The notes below the pieces were generated by a model. That model was not told the origin of the DNA. It searched no databases and saw nothing but the letters and a program-made list of their open reading frames with translations. Below are positions 19,966 to 26,069 of a stretch of DNA of 26,069 nt, piece after piece. The stretch covers positions 1 through 26,069 of the forward strand of contig JAUCBJ010007927.1 of assembly GCA_032718475.1 (NCBI GenBank), in the 5' to 3' direction. How positions within the stretch are numbered: position 1 is the stretch's first letter; each line of letters opens with the position of its first letter. A program made the position numbers and the translations under genes. Origin of the DNA: Nemertoderma westbladi. Its lineage: Eukaryota; Xenacoelomorpha; Nemertodermatida; Nemertodermatidae.

Positions 19966-20699
19966 TGTCACCCTTCAGTATCTAACCTCCATTTTCACGT
20001 TCATACCGTCTGACTGTATCTGCCAGCCAACTGTTGAACTGCTCAAAATGAGCTGTAGAGTTCTGTCTGGTAAGGATGGGGGAAAATACAAACTTAGAAT
20101 TCTGAAAGGTCTGAATTACATGAGACTAAATACTGGGAGGGAGCATCTAAACTCAGCCAATAAAAAGCCTTCAAACTAAAGTTCTACTTTGATACATCAT
20201 TGTGCCAAGACAAATGACAAATGCTCCATCAATAGATCTTAAATATAATAATATGTTTGCCATGCCATCCCGCAATGTTGGGAGGCGGAGGGTGTAGCTT
20301 TAGCTCACCTAATTCACAATCAGTGTGACTGATAAAAACCAAGCCTCACCCCGCAGACATCCGATTTCATGTACACTGAAGGAACTACAAACCTGTGCAA
20401 GATATCCTCAATCGCAGGTCGCGGCTCTTGGTATCAACAAAATATGGAATATACATAGGCCTAGGCCTATACATGAGGCACATCTGACTGTTTGTTTGCG
20501 CATTTGATAAAAAAGATGTTCTTAATCTCAATTTTCATATATTTTGACTCCTTCCGATTATTTAATAAACCATGCAAGAATGAAGGCAAAAGGTCCGGTC
20601 TGATACTCTGAACGGGAATGGCACTAGTGTACCTTTAATGAAGGCCACTCTAGTGTATCTGTTTATTTCCCATTTTTTCCCACGATGTATTGATTTCTG
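19966..20699. other. Unannotated sequence
   Basis: I see no gene. The overlapping TAGGCCTAGGCCTA near 20456 is the only notable motif. Confidence 0.4.
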
Positions 20700-21240
20700 G
20701 TAATCTCTGGAAATGGATTGTTTTCGGCTGGAACCCAGTTCAAGAAGCGAACTGGAAAGCTATGGACTCATAGTGGACCCAGTGGTCACAAGTCCCAGAT
20801 AGACCATATTCTGTTTCGTAGGAAATACAGGAGCTCTATACAAGACTGTAATGCATTTACACTTCGACCCTTCTCCAGTGATCACCGCCTTATTGTGGCC
20901 AAGGTAAGACTTAGTCTGCGTGCTAGCAGAACAACGAAATATGCCTTGCCGCGGCATGACTGGTCCTCTCTGTTGCAACAGCCAAGTGTGAGATCCAGCT
21001 TCACACTACAGCTGAGCAACAGGTATGAGGCTCTTGCCTCTGAGGCGGCAGATCACTGTGAGGGCTATACTGCCTTCACAGAAGCAGTTAAGTTAGCAGC
21101 TGCAGAAACAGTTCATGTATAACCTCGAAACAGGTAAAGGGCCCCCTGGACTGACAACAAAATCCAGAAGTGCCGGAATGACCTATATAAGGCGCAGAAG
21201 GAGTCCCAACTCAAACAGACTACAGAGGCCATGCACCTGT
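20700..21240 (+). pseudogene. LINE endonuclease C-terminal fragment
   Basis: The plus frame from 20718 encodes the end of an AP-type (EEP) endonuclease of a non-LTR retrotransposon: a KLWTHSGPSGHKSQIDHILF block, then RPFSSDHRLIVAKVRL with the catalytic SDH, then the linker that leads to the reverse transcriptase. The frame stops at 21121-21123, but homologous-looking linker sequence (PWTDNKIQKCRNDLYKAQK) continues past the stop to about 21240. N-terminal endonuclease and RT are missing. It could come from the same family as LINE-B, which lacks this region here. Confidence 0.75.
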
Positions 21241-21340
21241 ACATCATTATGACTTATCTAAATTACTTTATACTGTATAATGGGCTGTTCAGTACAGAGC
21301 GCCATATATCGTAACACAGCCAACTAGAGTAATATACCGA

Positions 21341-22073
21341 ATGCGAACCCACCAACCACCGTATCCCGATGACAGCTATTCATCCAGTGATACGGAGTTG
21401 ATGGAACAAGAAATATTCTGTACTGGAGCAGCAGGTGATTACAAGCGGGAGGAAAAATCGACGAACCCATACATTGACAATCCTCCACGAGAAACACCCG
21501 TGCAGAAACCCATGTCACAACCAGCAGAGACGATTAGCGCCAAACAACTCACTGAGATAATGCGACCTGTAGCAGACCAGTGGCTCAACTCAAGGAGCGG
21601 CTCGAAGCACCGTCGTCGGATGGATCACGAACCAGCATGGAGTTAGAATGACCCCAATCTCGACCACAGAGACCTCCCTATCGAGAGTCGGAAGCACGGC
21701 AGGACGATCCACGTCGGAAGCACGATCCATATCGACAAACAACACGCAGACAAGAACGATTGAACACTATAGCCGGACAAGGATGCGAACTGCTGGTTCT
21801 AGTTGACGAGATCGCTAAATTTGCGACCAGACACAGATTACCGGCACAACAACCGGCAAAGTTCTTTGGCAACGTGAAACACTGGCGTACACTGGTAGAC
21901 TACGTAGAGTCCCAGGTCGCTATGTGTGCTTTCACCTCAATGGAGAAGTTTATCTACCTGCTTCAGGTGTTATCGGGTGAACCAAAGAGGTTGGCGGAGG
22001 TACCTTTATCAGTGTTCCAGACGCCTTCGAGCTAGCGTACGACCGTCTATTTTCCATATACGGCGGTAATGTC
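21341..22073 (+). pseudogene. BEL/Pao retrotransposon gag, 5' part
   Basis: Encodes the N-terminal half of a BEL/Pao-type gag. After an acidic, Pro-rich leader comes a DUF1759-like core: AKFFGNVKHWRTLVDYVESQ, then MEKFIYLLQVLSGEPKRLA, the pattern in which gag counts a target segment and ends in L-x-G-E/A. The region is broken. The leader frame (from 21341) ends at 21646. The core lies in another frame with a TGA at 21649-21651. A further shift near 22010 precedes the part beginning AYDRLFSIYGG. At 22073 the sequence is interrupted by LINE-B copy 2 and resumes at 23311. No LTR or primer-binding site was recognised upstream. Confidence 0.75.
22065..22073. other. Target-site duplication, left (LINE-B copy 2)
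   Basis: GGTAATGTC at 22065-22073 recurs at 23311-23319 on the other side of the LINE. Confidence 0.88.
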
Positions 22074-23310
22074 TACTAGGATCAGCATGCTGCATTGCAA
22101 CTGCATTTTTAAGAATGCTGTGCCGGCTTGTCAACAAAATTGCACCGCCACAACTCCCTATCACCCATGACATTTGCTAGATCATCCGCATCTTTAAGGC
22201 CAGTGTCCTTTAAGATGCGTCTCAAAAAAGTTATGGGCTGTCCACCATGCTTATTCACTCCATGAGGCTGCCAAAGTACAAGATTATGCACTGGCTGGTC
22301 CTCATGGCGAAAGCAATGTCCTGCGAAGCGGAGGCGATTTTGTTCTAGTGTCAAGCTTGGGGGAACCAATGAGACACCTCCAATGTTATATAGTGTCTCG
22401 TTGGAGATGTGTGCATTGTACTTGACACAATGAACCCGGCGTAGCATTCTTGTGAATGTGCCATCCAGAGATTTGGTGTCCTCAGCAGTTAGAGCCCAGC
22501 ATGGACTCCCGTAGAGGAGTACTGGAACTACTGCTGCTCTAAATAATCGGACATTAAGTTTCCGATTAATTCTCGGTGACTTCCAAATCCAGGAAAGCCT
22601 ATTCAAGGCTGCCCATGCCTTTCCCTTACGTATTCGAAGGTCCTCACCTGACTTCCGGATCCATGATCCCAGGTAACAGAAGTCGTCCACATGCTCAAGC
22701 ATACCATCCTTTGAGCTTATGCTCATCCGATCAGAGACTTGCTGAGGACTTTCAAAGTTAACTGTCAGAATTTTGGTCTTTCTGGAGTTAATAAAAAGAC
22801 CAACACTAGAAGCAGCATGTTCTAATGAGCTGAGGAGCCGTTGGGCTCCCTCTAATGATTCTGAGAGTACTCCTAAGTCATCAGCAAAGTCTAGATCAGT
22901 TAGGTACTTGGCAGGATTTCCTCGACTTCTGGAGCCAGTAGGTGGAGTTATCATCACCCCATCATCATTATAATGATCTAAGGACATGCGTAGAACAGAG
23001 TCAACCATAATAATGAACAAGAATGGTGCAAGTGTGTCTCCTTGGAGGACGCCCCATAACACTTCAAATGGTTCTGTGTCACCATCAACAGTAGACACAA
23101 ATGATGTCGAACCATCGTATACTGATCTGATTGCTGCAATAATTTCATCAGGAATCCCATATAATGAAAGTATGCTGAACATAGTTGAGCGAGAGACTGA
23201 ATCAAAGGCCTTGAAGAAGTCAACAAAGATAACAGCCAGATGCCTGTCGTTCTTTTTTGATAACTCTTCAATTATCCTTCTAAGTGCCAAAATGGGTTCC
23301 ATGGTCCCAC
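22074..23310 (-). mobile_element. LINE-B copy 2, 5'-truncated insertion in BEL/Pao gag
   Basis: A 1237-bp minus-strand LINE with its 3' end at 22074 (tail ATCCTAGTA, no poly-A) and truncated 5' end at 23310. It is flanked by a 9-bp TSD (GGTAATGTC), as expected for target-primed reverse transcription. It lies antisense to the gag it interrupts. Its uninterrupted frame and close match to copy 1 suggest it is fairly young. Confidence 0.9.
22109..23302 (-). CDS. Reverse transcriptase of LINE-B (partial, open frame)
   Basis: A 397-residue frame carrying most of a non-LTR reverse transcriptase. Motif A is FVDFFKAFDSV (26-36), motif B GVLQGDTLAPFLF (84-96), motif C LDFADDLGVL (137-146, catalytic FADD), motif D SVGLFINSRKTKIL (166-179), followed by the DDFCYLGSWI block (206-215). 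A thumb/C-terminal region follows with VLLYGSPCWALT and RLRFAGHCFR...LVLWQP (323-345). All catalytic aspartates are present. The endonuclease and RT fingers are missing because of 5' truncation; the ATG at 23302 is simply the first Met after the truncation, so no protein is expected from its own promoter. The clade (RTE- or Jockey-like) cannot be settled by eye. Confidence 0.9.
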   Translation of the reverse strand: MEPILALRRIIEELSKKNDRHLAVIFVDFFKAFDSVSRSTMFSILSLYGIPDEIIAAIRSVYDGSTSFVSTVDGDTEPFEVLWGVLQGDTLAPFLFIIMVDSVLRMSLDHYNDDGVMITPPTGSRSRGNPAKYLTDLDFADDLGVLSESLEGAQRLLSSLEHAASSVGLFINSRKTKILTVNFESPQQVSDRMSISSKDGMLEHVDDFCYLGSWIRKSGEDLRIRKGKAWAALNRLSWIWKSPRINRKLNVRLFRAAVVPVLLYGSPCWALTAEDTKSLDGTFTRMLRRVHCVKYNAHISNETLYNIGGVSLVPPSLTLEQNRLRFAGHCFRHEDQPVHNLVLWQPHGVNKHGGQPITFLRRILKDTGLKDADDLANVMGDRELWRCNFVDKPAQHS

Positions 23311-23763
23311 GGTAATGTCGCTATGGCCAAATCCAAGAAGACCTCTGTAGAGGCGGACCTATTTTGCATCCTATCGATCTTCTACGATTGACGGATGAAA
23401 TTAAAAATGCTATAGGGACTTTCCAGTCCATCGGTCAACTCGAGTATGCCAATGCGCCGACGGTTCGAATCAGGATTATTGGCCGACTCCACCATTAGTT
23501 GCACCATGAATGGTGCAGGATAGAGTACCAGCGCAAAGAGGCTGGTGGACTATTGAAACTAACAGATGTCTACCAATTGATCTCATGGGAGGCCAAAGTA
23601 GAGACACGGTCAAACTACACCGACCATCACATAACAGCGGAAGGGATCACCATAGTGGCACCGAACCAGACCAAACAATTTCCGACGAACGCGAAAGCCA
23701 TAACTTATGCTACACCAACGGATACCTTCAAAGTTCTGATACCTATTGGCACTAAACAGCAGT
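23311..23763 (+). pseudogene. BEL/Pao gag, 3' part
   Basis: Sequence after the right-hand TSD copy continues gag-like coding (DLCRGGPILHPIDLL, LTDEIKNAIGTFQSIGQLEY) with a TAG near 23494. It then runs open through EWCRIEYQRKEAGGLLKL to a TGA ending at 23764. The pattern (short hydrophobic helices, 'I..L...L..L' heptads, then a charged segment 'EW...EYQRKEAGG') fits the part of BEL/Pao gag between the capsid-like region and the zinc knuckles. Decayed by at least one stop and frame change. Confidence 0.6.
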
Positions 23764-24892
23764 GACAGCAGCTGTCCGCAGATTTTGTGGATGTCAGTTC
23801 TGCGAACGGAACGGTGGACGATACAACGGACATAAGTTATGCAGATGTCGCGCCTTTAAGTATCTGGGAGTGGAGGAGAGAAGGCTCAAGATCCGTCTGT
23901 TGGATTCTTGTAGTAGATGTACCATGCCTGGGCACATCTGGAAGGACTGTCTGGGCGACAACACTTGTCCTCTGTACAGACGCAACCAGGACGTGTTGCT
24001 CCACATGACTAGCCATACTCCAACTAAGCCTTTTCGACGAGAACATCCCGATAAAGCGGCAAAATGGGACATGCTTTATAAAGAGCGCGCGCCGCAAGAA
24101 GTCCGTACCTTCTACATGGACTATGTAGACCAATCAGGATCATCGGATGAGGACGACTCAGAGGATGAAACCTTCTGCGTGCATGCGGGTGAGGGGGAGC
24201 AGCCATCTATAACTCTCCTTACGCAGAATCAGCTGAAAGGGTTCAGCATGATTCCCATCAAAATCACCGGAACCCGAGGGAGCAAGTGTATATACGCTAT
24301 CTTGGACTCTGTGTCTTCGCACAGTTACATTGACGAACAGGTAGCCGACGTAGTAACCGACATGAGCCAAGGAAAGATTGCTCAGTATACTGTAAGCAGC
24401 ATGCATGGTAAGAGGGCGATACCTGTTACGAGGGTCAAGCTGACCCTGGATACCCTTCTTTCCAAAGCAGAGCATAGTAGAGAGGAACGTTCATTACTTC
24501 TGGTAAGAAACCTTACGTTCACTGCCACTAAGGACTTTAGTAATTTACTTGGTCGTGTGCCAGTGCAATCTCTGGAAGACCATAAGTATTTCCGACATCT
24601 TGGAATACCAGAATGTCCAGTTAACTATCGCTCGATCGCGATGTTGATTGGGACAGACCAGTTCAACTTGCATCAAGTATGGGAGACATGCCCATCTGTA
24701 GTAACAGCAGGCAATCCTTACGCTTGTAGAACTCCCATAGGTTGGTATACAAGAGCGCCTGTGCATTCACTAGAGGTAAGTGACCAGGAGGACGACGTTT
24801 TGAGTACGTGTGGTCTGTTAACTACTACGTTAGCAAATTCTCCTTCACATTCATGTGGTCCTACTGTACAGTCAGTACCACGACAGACTTAG
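23764..24892 (+). pseudogene. BEL/Pao zinc knuckle and aspartic protease
   Basis: An open frame of about 376 codons. Residues 50-63 form a CX2CX4HX4C zinc knuckle (CSRCTMPGHIWKDC), with a second Cys-rich segment ending LLH as in BEL/Pao gag-pol. From about residue 165 comes a DUF1758-like retropepsin: IKITG...AILDSVSSHSYID, then a Leu/Val-rich strand set and GTDQFNL / TPIGWYTRAP near the end. The catalytic triad expected as D-S/T-G reads D-S-V at residues 182-184 (GTG at 24311-24313), so the protease should be inactive. The frame ends at 24892 and the reverse transcriptase lies in a different frame. Confidence 0.82.
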
Positions 24893-25690
24893 GTCGCTAC
24901 AGACACCGACGTAACAGGATGACAAACCCTGAGGTAACAACAGATCAGACATACTACCTGCCCCATCATTTCGTACAGCATCCGGACAAACCTGGTAAGG
25001 TGCTTGTCGTTAATGACTACGACGTTCTTTACCAGGGGATGTCCTTGATCAGCGAATTGATGGACGGGCCAAATATGAACAATTACCTCATGGGAATCCT
25101 GATGCGTTTCAGACAACCCTATGCGGCCTTCACCTGTGATGTAGAGGCCATGTTTCACCAGGTTAAGGCTTTGGAGCGGGACAGGGACAGTTTGAGGTTC
25201 CTTTGGTACCCGGAGGGAAATTTGAACCTTCCGCCAGAAACCTACCAAATGCAGGTAAGAGTTTTCGGGGCCTGGGACAGCCCCAACTGCACCATGTACG
25301 CCCTAAAGCAGACAGCTTTAGACCAACATGACAAGTTAGACCCAGACGTGGTTCGGACAGTGGAGCGGGATTTCTACGTGGATTACGGCCTCAAGAGCTG
25401 CAACACTCTGGAGCGTGCTACAACCGTGGCACACCAACTCCAGGACTGTCTCGCCGAGGGCGGATTTCGCCTTACCAAATTCGCCTCCAATGACCCCGAC
25501 CTAGTAAATTCATTTGACCCTACTGATTGTAGCGGAGGTGACTTAGACTTGGACTTAGAACCTTTGCCTACAACCAAAGTCCTAGGACTCAGTTGGGACC
25601 CGAACACTGACAACTTTAGGGTGCACGTAAGAACCAATGACCAGACGAGACCGCTCACAAAGAGGACCTGCTTATCGACGATGAGACGTT
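24808..25690 (+). pseudogene. BEL/Pao reverse transcriptase, catalytic residue lost
   Basis: A BEL/Pao-type reverse transcriptase fragment. YLPHHFVQHPDKPGKV (about 24955-25000) is followed by YQGMSLISELMDGP, motif A FTCDVEAMFHQV (25128-25163), LRFLWYPEGN, the FGAWDSPNC block and FYVDYGLKS. The YVDD box reads YVDY: GAT at 25381-25383 is followed by TAC at 25384-25386, one base from GAC, so the second metal-binding Asp is missing. GGFRLTKFASN and TKVLGLSWDPNTD follow as in the family. The distance from the protease end to YLPHH is only about 75 codons, shorter than usual, so part of the RT fingers is probably deleted. Family-like sequence stops near 25685. Confidence 0.85.
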
Positions 25691-26069
25691 TGTACAACAA
25701 TTGGATGAATGGCCGCCACTATTCGACACGACATCGAACACCATACTGGAAGGTGCAAAGATAAAAATCAACACTGTAGTCAAGTCGAAAGCAAAGGCCA
25801 TCACCAAAGTCAAAAGGAAACAAGGACAAGTTAAGTCTAATAACCTGGACATTCAAACAGACATTACGCCAGATGTCTCACCAGACATTCTACCAGACGT
25901 TCCCACAAATCTTTTGCTGGATATTCCGCAGGGGATTTCACCAGATTATTCTCCGGATTCTTTGCCAGACTTTTTTCTTGATCTTTCGACCAATTTTTCT
26001 ACCGGACATCTCACCGGATTTTCCACCAGACATCTTGCCAGACCAGACCAGACATGGACCAAAGCAGTT
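25641..26069 (+). CDS. Unrecognised Pro-Asp-repeat frame, open to window edge
   Basis: This frame opens after a TGA at 25638-25640 and runs about 143 codons to the end of the window without a stop, in the +1 frame relative to the reverse transcriptase. An acidic segment (EDLLIDDETFVQQLDEWPPL) is followed by a Lys-rich stretch (KSKAKAITKVKRKQGQ), then repeated P-D-x-x units (ITPDVSPDILPDVPT, ISPDYSPDSLPDF). The DNA has a matching CCAGAYNTT repetition of about 12-15 bp. It has no ATG near its start, so it is a shifted continuation of the retroelement, an exon of a host gene or part of another element. No function can be given. Confidence 0.4.

Noticed and set aside
1-26069. tRNA, rRNA or small-RNA genes
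   Set aside because: No cloverleaf, A/B box or rRNA-like stretch was convincing by eye on either strand; a tRNAscan-SE and Infernal run would settle it.

Overview
The window looks like a repeat-rich intergenic or intronic stretch of a nuclear genome from a marine invertebrate animal. The reasons are an AT-rich background with long non-coding gaps, several LINE reverse-transcriptase fragments, a decayed BEL/Pao LTR retrotransposon, several TIR DNA transposons and one C2H2 zinc-finger gene. Very frequent short palindromes (TAGGCCTA, ACCGGT) recall echinoderm-type DNA, but this is a weak guess and no species can be named.

Layout. 1-5500 is mostly unannotatable: an ACCGGT-dense tract, a (CA)n tract, a 22-G run, a hAT-like end near 5272 and a doubtful coding exon at 2481-2772. 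5536-6346 is a minus-strand LINE 3' fragment. 6722-8231 (minus) is an intronless 13-finger C2H2 zinc-finger gene with one 1-nt frameshift. 8232-10464 holds no gene. 10465-18373 is one minus-strand LINE copy taken apart by nested insertions: a 4.9-kb foldback element (10775-15682), a short GC-rich element (16262-16847) and two hAT-like elements, one with a clear 8-bp TSD (17076-17994). 19385-19965 is a MITE-like element with TIRs of about 125 bp. 20700-21240 is a plus-strand LINE endonuclease fragment.

21341-25690 is a BEL/Pao element (gag, zinc knuckle, aspartic protease, reverse transcriptase) with frameshifts and two altered catalytic motifs. Its gag is split by a second, open, 5'-truncated LINE copy (22074-23310) flanked by a 9-bp TSD. 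From 25641 to the window edge a different frame opens into an unrecognised Pro-Asp-rich repeat protein.

The most unusual object is the foldback element. Its arms of about 2.1 and 2.8 kb are largely tandem arrays built from a roughly 20-bp motif that also occurs at the transposon tip. It sits in a LINE with an 8-bp TSD, and the empty target site is preserved in the second LINE copy in this same window, so both ends can be placed to the base. Its arms have unlike unit number and order. It encodes no recognisable transposase. The relative ages can be read from the nesting: the BEL/Pao element predates LINE copy 2, LINE copy 1 predates the foldback and hAT insertions, and hAT 2 predates hAT 1.
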